Source: Nemophila menziesii (lineage: Eukaryota > Streptophyta > Magnoliopsida > Boraginales > Hydrophyllaceae). From it: a stretch of DNA of 64,000 nucleotides. Below are positions 1 through 9,379 of the stretch, piece after piece (position 1 is the first letter of the stretch; every line of letters begins with the position of its first letter). The translations under genes and the position numbers were made by a program. The notes beneath the pieces were generated by a model that did no database searches, had not been told where the DNA came from, and saw only the letters and a program-made list of their open reading frames with translations. The stretch spans positions 9,054,501 through 9,118,500 of the forward strand of contig JARWIR010000005.1 of NCBI GenBank assembly GCA_029959085.1, written 5' to 3'.

Positions 1-1349
1 CAAATGAAAAATCGGTTTCACACTTACACAAGCAAATAGAATTCTTCATTACACAAAGACTACAAAACCTAGCGTCACTATTATTATTATTATGAATTTC
101 AGGAGGAAGAGGAATTTGCTGTCCAAAAGTTTCAGTTTCCACGTCAAAATAAAGGATAAATGAGTTTTTTGTAGTCGGTAACCAATACACGAAACCTCTA
201 TGTGAAACCGAGGAAATAAAGGAGTAATAAGTAAGGATGCTATGAGCTGAAGATGTTAATTGATTGATATCAACTTTTCTCCACCCCTTATCAACACCTA
301 AAGTTAATATTAGTTTTTTGTATCCTGTGTACAAAACTTTATATACCTTAGAAGTAGCAGCATATGCAAGATACCATCTACCAAGAACAACATTATCAGG
401 ATTTAGAGGGAGGGGCAAATACTGTTTCGTAACAAGATTTACAATATAACTGGGGCACTGAGTTTTGCGATATTTAGGGCCGAGTACAAAAATTAAGCCA
501 TTACAACTCGCCCTAACCCTATCAACACACCTTAACTTTAGCTCCTTCACCTCAACACCACTGCACGTTGGTTCAAGAATATACTTTTTCGGGGAACCGT
601 ATTGGGTAATAAAGAAACTCATTGTTGAGTTTTGGAGGTGTGAGGATATAAAAGAAGGGGACTGAATTATGTTATACCAGTGTCTATAAACAAACTTAAT
701 TACATTGTAAAGTGTTTCAGCTGGAAGGCAAAAAAGAATCATAATTAACAGATCATCGGGAAGAAACCCTTGGCTTTCCGTGCTCCTCCTCATATTACTG
801 CTACTTCCACATTCATCTACATTCATCTGTTATTACAAAAAACCAAATATCACTACAAGAAATGGTATCTTTAGTTTTGCCGCTAATAGTCGCTATTTGG
901 TCGTCCCTATAAGTTCGTCTCTAAAGATACCTTTAGTAGCAAATTATTTGTTTTTGCCTCTATTGACTTTATCTTTAATGGCAAATATTGCCGCTAAAAA
1001 TATAATTAGAGGCTATTTTTGTATTTAAAAATATCATTAGAGGCAATTTTTAGTGTTGCCGCCATACCTTCGTCCCTAATGATACTATTTCTTGTAGTGT
1101 ATAATCATCAGACAAGACAAAATCTATATGGTATTAAACAAAATTGTATTAAAATCTTTGATAATTGCTCAATATCACATAGTTATTACAAATATTTAAA
1201 CATATCTGAAGTCAATTTAATTACAGTTGAATAATTATTTCAAATTCAAAGAGATAAATGATTGATATAACAAAATATATTTATAAAAGAAAGTTAGAGG
1301 GAAGAAATGAGACCTCGTATCTAATTCTCTTTGTCTTCTCGGAGTCCAT
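1..1349 (-). CDS. F-box protein A with FBA domain, two exons, 3' end outside window
   Basis: Predicted SCF ubiquitin-ligase substrate receptor. Exon 1 is 1349-1314 (12 codons, MDSEKTKRIRYE, donor GAG|GT). Exon 2 starts at 826 directly after an ACAG acceptor and stays open to base 1, about 275 codons, so the end lies outside the window. Exon 2 begins MNVDECGSSSNMRR, then an F-box around residues 18-62 (LPDDLLIMILFCLPAE, WYNIIQSPSF) and FBA signatures (RASCNGLIFVLGP, LGVDKGWRKVD). The F-box pairs with a SKP1-like adaptor and the FBA region is the presumed target-binding part; this is family knowledge. The intron (487 bases) holds a CACTA-type MITE at 851-1099. No stop or frameshift is seen in the visible part, so it may be functional. 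The target is unknown. The mini-exon assignment rests on comparison with copies B, C, G, H, I and J. Confidence 0.82.
851..1099. mobile_element. CACTA-type MITE in the intron of F-box A
   Basis: The element opens with CACTACAAGAAATGGTATC and closes with the inverted counterpart (GATACTATTTCTTGTAGTG), 18 of 19 bases matching. It is flanked by a 3-base direct repeat TAT, the duplication length typical of CACTA (En/Spm) transposons. At 249 bases it has no coding capacity and is non-autonomous. Subterminal short repeats around ATTAGAGGC and CCGCTAA occur inside. It lies wholly within the intron between mini-exon and main exon of F-box A, so it should be spliced out. Confidence 0.85.
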
Positions 1350-1864
1350 ATTGACCAGTTTTTAATTTATAGATGGAGGCGGAAGGCGGAGTTAACGGCG
1401 GCTTATCGTGGAAGTGGAGATGCTAAGGATGAAAAATGAAAGAGGAAGGTTTAGCTGTGACTAGTGACGGACGAGTTCAGAGTTTCCCTTTTTATTCCCT
1501 CTCATATCCACTAAAGAACTTTCTTTTAATGTTATTTAATTGTGAAGTACTGTTTCCTATTTTGACTGTATTTATTGCAAATTTTATTTTCTCTCTCTAG
1601 AATAATTCTAGTCAATAGAGAATACTGTTCATTATCTTCTTCATCAGCTCTACTAAAATTTCTCATCTCAAGTTCATTATGTATTAGAAATCACTACCTC
1701 TAATTACATAAAATGCTTTGCTTCTTGTCCATTTTTTTCTTTTTCTTATCGTCTTTATTTAATGTTTTATTTCAGAATTTGTGTAAATCTAGCTGATGAA
1801 TTTTTCTTATAGACTATGAAGGTATTTTAATGATATGTTCGATCTCAATAACATAAATAACATA
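1350..1864 (-). other. Upstream region of F-box A
   Basis: No gene is visible. The segment next to the start resembles the 5' flanks of copies G, H, I and J: the minus strand carries AACTGGTCAAT right before the ATG and a GCCGCCGTTA block about 45-60 bases further upstream. The remaining part to 1864 is AT-rich, without a recognisable repeat. Confidence 0.5.
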
Positions 1865-2590
1865 TTAAGATGTAATATTTCCATAAAACTTTGAACCCAG
1901 AACAAACATGTCACCTTCATAACCTTTACCTTCCAAGAAATCTGCACCACCGTGATTTGAAGCAAACTTTGGAGGGTGTGAATCGTTAAAAGCCTTCCAA
2001 AATCCAAATGAGAGAAACACGAATATGAGAGTGTGAGTAACTGAAAGAAGAATAATTATTTTGATCATGGTTGTGTTAAATCGATGAGATAGAGGAACAA
2101 ACACTTTTCTGATTAATGCCACTGTAGTATCTTCAAGAATGATTGGGCGTCCCTTATTGCCTGCAATTAAGAGAAATTTTTCTGCTTCTTTTTGACATCT
2201 TTTAAGCTTAGATTCAAGGCAGTGTAATTTTAGTTTTAATTTGAGTAAGTACAACATTACACTTACTAAGCATACAACATAGCAAATTAGTAGAGAAGCA
2301 TACACGGTGATAGGTAACTTTAAACAAGTTGTAGTCAAGTCAATTATCTCAGCCACCAAGATGAGAAGCTTCAGCCAAGTAACAACCGAAACATAAACAC
2401 GATTTTTTATGCTCTCCACCTTTTTATCCAACTCGACCACATATTCAATCATTTCTACACTTTGTTTCACGTATTGTGATACTGTCTCTAGATCAACCTC
2501 AGATAAATATATTCCTTCTTTACCGAACAGTATTGCATCTGCAGGGGTTGGAGTAGGTGGTGGAAAACTACAAAACAGCGAACCTATCAA
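1865..2590 (-). CDS. Unknown ORF with about three membrane segments
   Basis: I do not recognise this 241-codon open frame. It has a charged stretch (residues about 30-65, heptad-like, VELDKKVESIKNR), then hydrophobic segments near 66-86, 95-116 and 175-198, with a basic linker (KLKLKLHCLESKLKRCQKEAE) between the second and third. The layout fits a small membrane protein with a coiled linker. The frame does not begin with ATG: its first codon is TTG and the first ATG is residue 47, so it could be the last exon of a larger gene. It directly abuts a LINE remnant on the same strand (from 2604), and the proline-rich first 30 codons (PPPTPTPADAILFG) look like the tail sequence of some plant LINEs. 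It may be a host exon truncated by that LINE, or chance coding. No host paralogue occurs in the window. Confidence 0.4.
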   Translation of the reverse strand: MIGSLFCSFPPPTPTPADAILFGKEGIYLSEVDLETVSQYVKQSVEMIEYVVELDKKVESIKNRVYVSVVTWLKLLILVAEIIDLTTTCLKLPITVYASLLICYVVCLVSVMLYLLKLKLKLHCLESKLKRCQKEAEKFLLIAGNKGRPIILEDTTVALIRKVFVPLSHRFNTTMIKIIILLSVTHTLIFVFLSFGFWKAFNDSHPPKFASNHGGADFLEGKGYEGDMFVLGSKFYGNITS

Positions 2591-2603
2591 CTATACTTTA
2601 GTC

Positions 2604-3363
2604 CTACACAACTATAAAAACATCACTAAGTTTCCAACTAACTACTATACAATCCCTTCCCTTCTTCACCTTGAACTTTCTACAATCATGTGACTTGATA
2701 AAAAAGAAATTCTGGATGTTATGAAGCACTTCTTCTTCATTCTTGACTCTCCCATTATGCATAATTGCATTCCTATTACACCACATGGTGTATATGAAAG
2801 TAGTAATCCACCCTCCATATATCTCTAGTTTCAATGGCATTGTGACATAACATACAGGTGCTATCACTGCAGATACCTCACTTATGAAGCAACATTTAGG
2901 CACATTCATGTTAAACCACACCAATCTTGTCCACTCCAAGATCATACCTCTGCCCTGTATTTCTTTTAAAGTTTTCTTAAATTGAAACTTATTCTTTACA
3001 CTCACAGACCAGTGTATATTATCCTCTCCATTAGTAAGTTGTGGCATCATATCTGACAAACCACTTAAAACCGCAAGGAAATGCCATCTACCTCTTATAT
3101 GGTAGCTTTGTACAGTTCTATTCCTCCATAGATGATACTGCACACAATCTCTCATCAGGGTTTTAATAAAATTCTTCCCATCTATAAATCTATCCCAAAA
3201 CACAAAAGCTGAGGCTCCATTTCTCACTGTATGACTGACAAATTGATAGGCTATTTCACGCAATTTCAGTATTTTCTTCCATATCCATGAGAAATCCTGC
3301 TTTATCTTAATCCCCCAGACACATGCTCCCCAAAAGATGTTAGCATGAGCCCAGGTACTAAGG
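2604..3363 (-). mobile_element. L1-type LINE relic, ORF2 C-terminal part (LINE-A), distal half
   Basis: The minus strand encodes a mostly open frame with features of the C-terminal third of plant L1 ORF2: FVSHTVRNGASAFVFWDRF, the HLWRNRTVQ motif near the zinc-binding module, and TMWCNRNAIMHNG near the end. The frame continues across the copia-1 insertion into 8403-8577, showing that copia-1 landed inside it. The reverse transcriptase core and endonuclease are absent (5' truncated), which is common for LINEs. No function remains. Confidence 0.75.
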
Positions 3364-4000
3364 TGTTGTATAAAATCACTTAGAAAATAGTTTTCGTTTG
3401 AGGCAAAACAAGTTTCCAAACCCAGAAAACAAGATCAAAAGAAAATATCAGCGAAAAAGAAAGAACACAAGATTTATCGTGGTTCAGCACAAAAATGCCT
3501 ACATCCACGTTGAAGCCCTTCTTCAGAAGATGCTTCACACACTATTGAACACGGTTACAGCCTCAGTATCAATCTTACAGCACGATTACAAGAATAGAAT
3601 CAAATCAAGGCTTCAATTAGAAACCCTAATCTACCAATCGAGAAATACTACTCAATCAATCAAGCCAGATGCTTGATTATCACTATTCTAATTGTTGATC
3701 TTTATAGTATAGATTCAACAATGTACAAGACAAAACCCTAAGTCTACTGCTGAGAGATGAGAGAATATAGAGAGGCGTCGAAACTGAAGTGAAGAGAAGA
3801 GAGAGAAGACCCACTCTGAATGAGGGGTATTTATATGAGACATAAGGTGAGATATCATCTGAGCCATCCATTATTATATTAGATCAAGGGTGTAAATAAG
3901 GCCACGCATATTAACTCCCATCAGCTTAAGTAACTTGCCACATAAGCCTCCACATCACCTTATTGACTTTACCCCAAATATTTGACTGAAAAATATAACA
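3364..4000 (-). repeat. copia-1 3' LTR
   Basis: 637 bases, TGTTGTATAAAATC at the low-coordinate end and AAATATAACA at the other. It appears identical to 7761-8397. On the minus strand a TATAAATA-type core promoter box is visible near 3830-3838. Confidence 0.95.
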
Positions 4001-4013
4001 ATCTCCACCTTAA
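4001..4013 (-). other. copia-1 polypurine tract
   Basis: Minus-strand AAGGTGGAGAT lies immediately before the 3' LTR. This purine run is the expected second-strand primer of a copia element. Confidence 0.8.
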
Positions 4014-4158
4014 AGTCAATACTCTGCAAAATCCTCATCATCAGCTGTCATCCTGGTGTTCAGTGTGCAAAGCATCCTCTGGTTGCTTTTAAGAACCTGC
4101 AATAATTACTAAAACCACGAGTTAGTAATAAGTTAAACATAATTAAGGAATATAAAGT

Positions 4159-5073
4159 TCATTCAATGTTCAACAAACTCAAGCAATGCTTAAATTTGCT
4201 AACAGTTACTACTTTTGTTCCCATGTCAGCTGGATTGTCCTCAGTACCAATTTTCACAAGTTTAATTTTCTCAGATATTAACCAAGTTCTGATAAAATGA
4301 AACTTCACATCAACATGCTTAGTCCTTTCATGGTACACAGGATTCTTACTCAAATGTATAGCACTTTGACTATCACTAAAAATTGTAGCAGTTGACTTAG
4401 TCAACTGTAACTCATTAGTTAACCCTTGTAACCAAATAGCCTCCTTAAAACAATCACATATTGCAACATACTCAGACTCAGTTGTTGATAGAGCCACTAA
4501 AGGTTGTAACTGAGACTTCCAAGTTATACAATTTTTCCCAAGTAAGAAGCAGTAAGAGGTAGTAGATTTTCTACTATCCCTATCTCCAGCAAAATCTGCA
4601 TCTACAAAGCCACACAACTCAAAAGGAACTTTGTAATAGCCATAACTTAATCCCACATTCAAAGTACTACTAATATATGAAACCACCCATTTCAAGGCAG
4701 TCCAATGTTCTGGACCTGGATTAGACATGAACCTACTGAGTAAGGATATAGCATAGGAGAGATCAGGTCTTGTACTGATCATAGCATACATTATAGAGCC
4801 AATCACATTTGAGTAAGGTATATAGCTCATCTTTACTTTCTCAGAAACATCTTTGGGACATTGACTTTTACTTAAGATAAAGTGTCCTGCTAAGGGCATT
4901 TCAACCCTTTTACAGTTTAGGTTTCCATACTTCTCAACCAACTTTTCTAAGTAAGGCTTTTGATGCAATCTCAGACTGCATTCTTTTCTATTTCTTTCAA
5001 TGATCATACCCAAAATTTTCTTAGCTTCTCCTAAATCCTTCATATCAAACTCAGAACTAAGATTAGATTTCAA
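4159..5073 (-). pseudogene. copia-1 RT C-terminus plus RNase H, detached by deletion
   Basis: A 304-codon frame. Residues 1-30 (NLSSEFDMKDLGEAKKILGM) are the post-catalytic part of copia reverse transcriptase. RTYxxH-type connection motifs follow (YSNVIGSIMYAMISTRPDLSYA region 87-110). RNase H begins near 155 with VDADFAGD, TTESEY near 197-202 and SDSQSAIH near 233-240, the acidic residues of the active site. The C-terminus (HVDVKFHFIR, NPADMGTK) is complete for the family. The catalytic YVDD segment and everything before it is missing. The upstream gag-integrase frame ends six bases away in another frame, so the break is a deletion plus frameshift. Confidence 0.9.
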
Positions 5074-5078
5074 TTTGT

Positions 5079-7475
5079 TTATATTCTTGTAGAGGGTTTT
5101 GGATCCCTCCTTTCTCTATCCCTTGTTAATTGATAATTTGCTAGGCTTTCTTGAAGGGACTGCTGAGGTGTCTCAACATCTGAGTGTGGCTCAGGGTTAT
5201 CTGGCTGCTCAGGTGGTTGAGTGTCCTCAGATGCTTCTTCTTCAGTGACTGGATCAGATGATTCATCATCATTTCCAGTTTGAAGTGGCTCCACCTCAAT
5301 CTCAGTACCAGCTGGGGTTGCATCAGGTTCAATTTGATCATTACCTGAAATCACAACACTTTTCTTGCAAGGAAAGTTAGTTTCATCAAATATAACATCT
5401 CTACTTATTAATATTTTAATGCCATTTGCATTTTTATCCCATAACCTGTAACCTTTAGTACCATGCATAGATTGATAACCAAGAAATACACATTTTATGG
5501 ATCTAGGGTCTAATTTACCCTCTTTATTATGAGCATAAGCTGCACAACCGAAAATCCTAAGTTCAGACAGATCAGGCTTCCTATTGTTCCATAATTCCAT
5601 GGGGCATTTCATATCTAATGATCTATTGGGACTTCTATTTATTAAATAGGTTGCAGTATACAATGCCTCACCCCAAAAAGATTTAGACAAACCAGAAGTG
5701 AACAATAAACACCTAATTTTTTCAAGCAAAGTTCTATTCATGCGCTCAGCTACCCCATTTTGTTGTGGGGTTTTTCTAACAGTTCTATGTCTCATAATAC
5801 CTCGCAATTTACACAAATTATCCATATCATCATTGCAAAATTCTAATCCATTATCAGTTCTAAGAGTTTTAATTGATTTTCCAGTTTGATTCTCATTTAA
5901 AACAATCCAATCTTTTATTACACTAAAAGTATCACTTTTATTCTTTAAAAGAAAGGTCCAGACTCTCCTAGAATAATCATCAACTAAGGACAGAAAATAT
6001 TTTTTCCCACCATGAGTTTCATGCTTCTCAGGGCCCCACAGGTCAGCATGTATATATTCAAGTATACAAGTAGATAAATGAACACCAGATTTAAACTTCA
6101 TCCTATGATGTTTAGCTAACACACAGGGTTCACAGAAATTTAAAGAAGTAATAGAATCCTTACCAAACATTCCTTCTTTACTCAACACATTTAGTCCTAA
6201 TTGACTCATGTGTCCTAACCTGAGGTGCCATTTGAGAGTAGCTGCACTTTCAACACTTGTTTCAACATTGTTAGAATCAGATAACACACATATACCATCA
6301 AGAACATATAAACCAGAAATTTTCTTTCCACACAGGACAAGTTTATCATTCTTATGGACATTTAACATACCATTGCATACATTATATACACAACCAAGGT
6401 CATCTAACATTCCTAAAGAAATTAAGTTTCTCTTTAGGTCAGGTATCCATCTCACATTAGTGAGGGTTACCACATTACCATTATTAAGCCTCAAGTCAAT
6501 ACTACCTATACCTGCCACTTGGCAAGTGTTGTTGTTACCCATATAAACAGTTTCAGAAGTGGTAAATTTCAAGTCATAGAACCAGTCTTTATTAGGACTC
6601 ATATGAAAAGTACATCCTGAATCTAATATCCAGCTAGTTTTACAAATAATATCAGATACATTTAACACTTCACAAGTATCATCATGTTTAGGGGGCATAC
6701 AGGCAAGATTAGTCTCAAGTGTAGCATTGTTCTTATTCTTTAAAGCATAACAATTCTTTTTAATATGTCCAGGCTTACCACAATGATAACATTTTCTTGT
6801 TTCAGATTTGTTCTTATTACCTTTGTTCTTTTTCTTGAACTTATTAGGTTTGTTTTGCTCAGGGGGGTCAACTTTATATTTCACAAACAAGTTATTACCT
6901 ACTCGTTTTAAGTTTTTCAGTTCAAGCTCTCTAGTTTTCAAAGAAGCAACAATTTGATCAAATGTAGGCATCACAGAAGAGTATTGAAAAGCATCTTTAA
7001 CTACTTGATATGAATCAGGTATAGAATTTAATAGGATCATGCTTTTACTAGTCTCATCTAGGGCCATTTCAGAACCTTTTAACACAAGGTTAAGTTTCAA
7101 GAATTCATCTACATTTTCATCAATAGTTTTAGCAGAATCCATTTTGTAAGAAAATAGATTTCCCTTAAGAAAAGCAAGATTGGGAGCCAATTGAACAGAA
7201 TATAAAGTTTCGAGTTTACCCCATAGTTCAAGAGCAGTCTCAGCACCATCTACCTTTCGAATTACATTGTCAGATAGATTTAAGAAAAGAAGATTATAAG
7301 CCTCCTCCTTAATTTCATCTACTCGCTTTCGAGCATCTTCAGACCAAAGATCCATGTTAGCTTCAAGAGCAGCTAACACTTTGTTATGTGATAACAGTAC
7401 GCGCATTTTCTTTTTCCATACTCCAAAATCACCCTTACCATCGAACACCGAAACTTCTAGCCTTGTTGTGGCCAT
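5079..7475 (-). CDS. copia-1 gag-protease-integrase polyprotein (RT deleted)
   Basis: A 798-codon frame beginning MATTRLEVSVFDGKGDFGVW, the usual copia gag start. In order: gag capsid-like (UBN2) region 1-220; CCHC zinc knuckle CYHCGKPGHIKKNC at 229-242; aspartic protease DSG at 285-287; pre-integrase HHCC region about 416-455; integrase catalytic D478, D541 and E577 (HADLWGP, LRTDNG, NGVAERMN); a variable linker ending RERRDPKPSTR near the stop. The protein would make particles, process itself and integrate cDNA. In intact copia elements the frame continues into reverse transcriptase; here it stops because of the deletion at about 5075. No nonsense codon interrupts the 798 codons, which fits a recent insertion. 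Confidence 0.93.
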   Translation of the reverse strand: MATTRLEVSVFDGKGDFGVWKKKMRVLLSHNKVLAALEANMDLWSEDARKRVDEIKEEAYNLLFLNLSDNVIRKVDGAETALELWGKLETLYSVQLAPNLAFLKGNLFSYKMDSAKTIDENVDEFLKLNLVLKGSEMALDETSKSMILLNSIPDSYQVVKDAFQYSSVMPTFDQIVASLKTRELELKNLKRVGNNLFVKYKVDPPEQNKPNKFKKKNKGNKNKSETRKCYHCGKPGHIKKNCYALKNKNNATLETNLACMPPKHDDTCEVLNVSDIICKTSWILDSGCTFHMSPNKDWFYDLKFTTSETVYMGNNNTCQVAGIGSIDLRLNNGNVVTLTNVRWIPDLKRNLISLGMLDDLGCVYNVCNGMLNVHKNDKLVLCGKKISGLYVLDGICVLSDSNNVETSVESAATLKWHLRLGHMSQLGLNVLSKEGMFGKDSITSLNFCEPCVLAKHHRMKFKSGVHLSTCILEYIHADLWGPEKHETHGGKKYFLSLVDDYSRRVWTFLLKNKSDTFSVIKDWIVLNENQTGKSIKTLRTDNGLEFCNDDMDNLCKLRGIMRHRTVRKTPQQNGVAERMNRTLLEKIRCLLFTSGLSKSFWGEALYTATYLINRSPNRSLDMKCPMELWNNRKPDLSELRIFGCAAYAHNKEGKLDPRSIKCVFLGYQSMHGTKGYRLWDKNANGIKILISRDVIFDETNFPCKKSVVISGNDQIEPDATPAGTEIEVEPLQTGNDDESSDPVTEEEASEDTQPPEQPDNPEPHSDVETPQQSLQESLANYQLTRDRERRDPKPSTRI

Positions 7476-7747
7476 TTCTTAATACCTATATAACAGAAAA
7501 GGTACAAACCACAAGGCAATCGACTGTTAGGGTTAGAAAATAGATCACAAACCCTAGAAAATATAACTCTAGGATTCGGTTTTTGATTGAAACCCTAAAG
7601 AATGTAAGATCGGTGAAAGAACAATAAAAGAACACCAACTTTTATTGTTGAAGAGATTTTAAGAAGATTTCAAAGCCAAAACAAATGATTCACCGATCTA
7701 TAAACCGGCAAAAATTTCGAAAACGATTTTCACAAAGAATCGATTAA

Positions 7748-7759
7748 GCTCTGATACCA
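7748..7759 (-). other. copia-1 primer binding site (initiator tRNA-Met)
   Basis: Minus-strand TGGTATCAGAGC begins one base inside the 5' LTR end. It matches the 3' end of plant initiator tRNA-Met, the standard copia primer. Confidence 0.93.
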
Positions 7760-7760
7760 C

Positions 7761-8397
7761 TGTTGTATAAAATCACTTAGAAAATAGTTTTCGTTTGAGG
7801 CAAAACAAGTTTCCAAACCCAGAAAACAAGATCAAAAGAAAATATCAGCGAAAAAGAAAGAACACAAGATTTATCGTGGTTCAGCACAAAAATGCCTACA
7901 TCCACGTTGAAGCCCTTCTTCAGAAGATGCTTCACACACTATTGAACACGGTTACAGCCTCAGTATCAATCTTACAGCACGATTACAAGAATAGAATCAA
8001 ATCAAGGCTTCAATTAGAAACCCTAATCTACCAATCGAGAAATACTACTCAATCAATCAAGCCAGATGCTTGATTATCACTATTCTAATTGTTGATCTTT
8101 ATAGTATAGATTCAACAATGTACAAGACAAAACCCTAAGTCTACTGCTGAGAGATGAGAGAATATAGAGAGGCGTCGAAACTGAAGTGAAGAGAAGAGAG
8201 AGAAGACCCACTCTGAATGAGGGGTATTTATATGAGACATAAGGTGAGATATCATCTGAGCCATCCATTATTATATTAGATCAAGGGTGTAAATAAGGCC
8301 ACGCATATTAACTCCCATCAGCTTAAGTAACTTGCCACATAAGCCTCCACATCACCTTATTGACTTTACCCCAAATATTTGACTGAAAAATATAACA
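7761..8397 (-). repeat. copia-1 5' LTR
   Basis: Second 637-base LTR, apparently identical to 3364-4000. It carries the promoter for the element, reading on the minus strand. Confidence 0.95.
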
Positions 8398-8402
8398 TAA
8401 GG

Positions 8403-8577
8403 AGATTCTCATTCTTTCTATATATTCTCCAAAATATACCAAGAAAACAAAACTTCTTTAAACTTTTCAAATTTGGTATGCTCAGCCTCCCCTCAACCTT
8501 ACTACTACACACCTTACTCCAAGCCACCTTAGCCCCTTTTGCTCCTTCTAAATTACCCTTCCATAGGAAGCTTTAAT
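8403..8577 (-). mobile_element. LINE-A, proximal piece on the other side of copia-1
   Basis: Minus-strand translation gives the LINE thumb region (FLWKGN, then GAKVAWSKVC and GRLSIPNLKSLKKFCFLG) and, after removing copia-1 and one TAAGG, continues in frame into the ORF at 3363 (STWAHANIFWG). This proves a nested insertion. The LINE is truncated at about 8577 where F-box 3' flank begins. Confidence 0.75.
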
Positions 8578-8589
8578 GCTCTTAATTAT

Positions 8590-9060
8590 TGATTATCAAC
8601 TTCTTTTTTAGTTTCTGCGGATTTAATGCTCTTAATTATGTTCATTAGCAACAGATATTTGGATAGTTTATCAACTTCTTTTTTAGTTTCTGCGGCTTTA
8701 GTGCTCTTAATTATGTTCAATTGCAACAAAATATTTGGATGGTTTTAAGCTTTACAAGCAGCTATAACACCCAAGTATCCTGAAAAATTAAGATTCTTAC
8801 CTGTAAAATAAACTCATAAGTGTATCTGATTTAGTGAATTGTAGAGAATATCGTAAAAACAGGGGATGCGATTTTTAAGATAACTACAAAAACTGTAGAC
8901 TACTAGTATAAGGTTTGAATTGTGGATTTGAATAATTCAGTTATGCTATATATAACTAGAAGCAATTACAATATGATCAAATTAATTCAAGGCTGTAAAA
9001 TAATTTGACAACTGTGTTGCACTTTCTTTAGTTCAACGCATATATATTATACACACTAGT
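8590..9060 (+). repeat. Orphan F-box 3' flank (duplicate of 20060-20410 and 22530-22790)
   Basis: The block beginning TTATCAACTTCTTTTTTAG and including GCTTTACAAGCAGCTATAAC, AAACTGTAGA and GACAACTGTGTTGCACTTTC is shared with the 3' flank of F-box C and, partly, with that of E. Here the plus-strand F-box gene that should precede it is missing; a LINE sits in its place. A short internal direct repeat of the opening motif occurs at about 8599 and 8672. Confidence 0.75.
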
Positions 9061-9099
9061 TGCAACTATTCCATCCAATCTTTACATGTACTAGAAGAG

Positions 9100-9360
9100 A
9101 ATTCACAAAAACATATGATTTCTTCTCGTGCACTTAAAGACCAAAAACTTCCCACTTCGCATCCAGCCATGAGTAGAAATCCATTCAATACTGAGAGAGA
9201 TTAACAAATTACTAATAATACTTATTTGACCCGTTAAATCTATACTCAACACACTACAAAAAACAGAGGTGGTACCATTATAATATGCAAGAATGGGCCC
9301 CATTCTTCTTAACAAGAATGCATTTTCGCTAATTAGCGATGGCAATGTTAACAAGAATCA
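9100..9360 (-). pseudogene. F-box relic, FBA C-terminal fragment
   Basis: The minus strand encodes IDLTGQISIISNLL, then SIEWISTHGWMRSGKFLV, matching the last third of the FBA domain of copy B (VEWISPCGWLRNGELLVL). Both ends are broken and the F-box is absent. Upstream on the minus strand it meets LINE-B near 9380. Its flank (CTATTCCATCCAATCTTTAC at about 9065) recurs at about 21190 beside relic D, so this is a duplicate of the C/D pair. A CACTACAAAAAAC string at about 9250 looks like a lone CACTA end but no partner is visible. Confidence 0.7.
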
Positions 9361-9379
9361 AGGTGCTCCCGTAACGTTT

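Larger units (their letters stand above)
3359..8402 (-). mobile_element. Complete Ty1/copia element copia-1 with target-site duplication
   Basis: Two 637-base LTRs (3364-4000 and 7761-8397) look identical and have TG...CA ends. The 5-base target duplication TAAGG lies at 3359-3363 and 8398-8402. The element reads on the minus strand: 5' LTR 7761-8397, primer site for initiator tRNA-Met at 7748-7759, gag-protease-integrase 7475-5079, RT end plus RNase H 5073-4159, purine tract next to 4001, 3' LTR 3364-4000. The RT catalytic core has been deleted at about 5075, so the copy is non-autonomous although its LTRs look freshly inserted. Confidence 0.95.

Noticed and set aside
3398..3676. 92-codon frame present twice (also 7795-8073)
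   Set aside because: It lies inside the copia-1 LTRs and is duplicated only because the LTRs are; it reads against the element.
7748..7759. tRNA gene at TGGTATCAGAGC sites
   Set aside because: Only 12 bases match initiator tRNA-Met; they are retroelement primer sites (also 44640-44651).
9245..9262. CACTACAAAAAACAG as a second CACTA element
   Set aside because: No inverted partner or 3-base duplication could be found nearby; it lies within an F-box relic.
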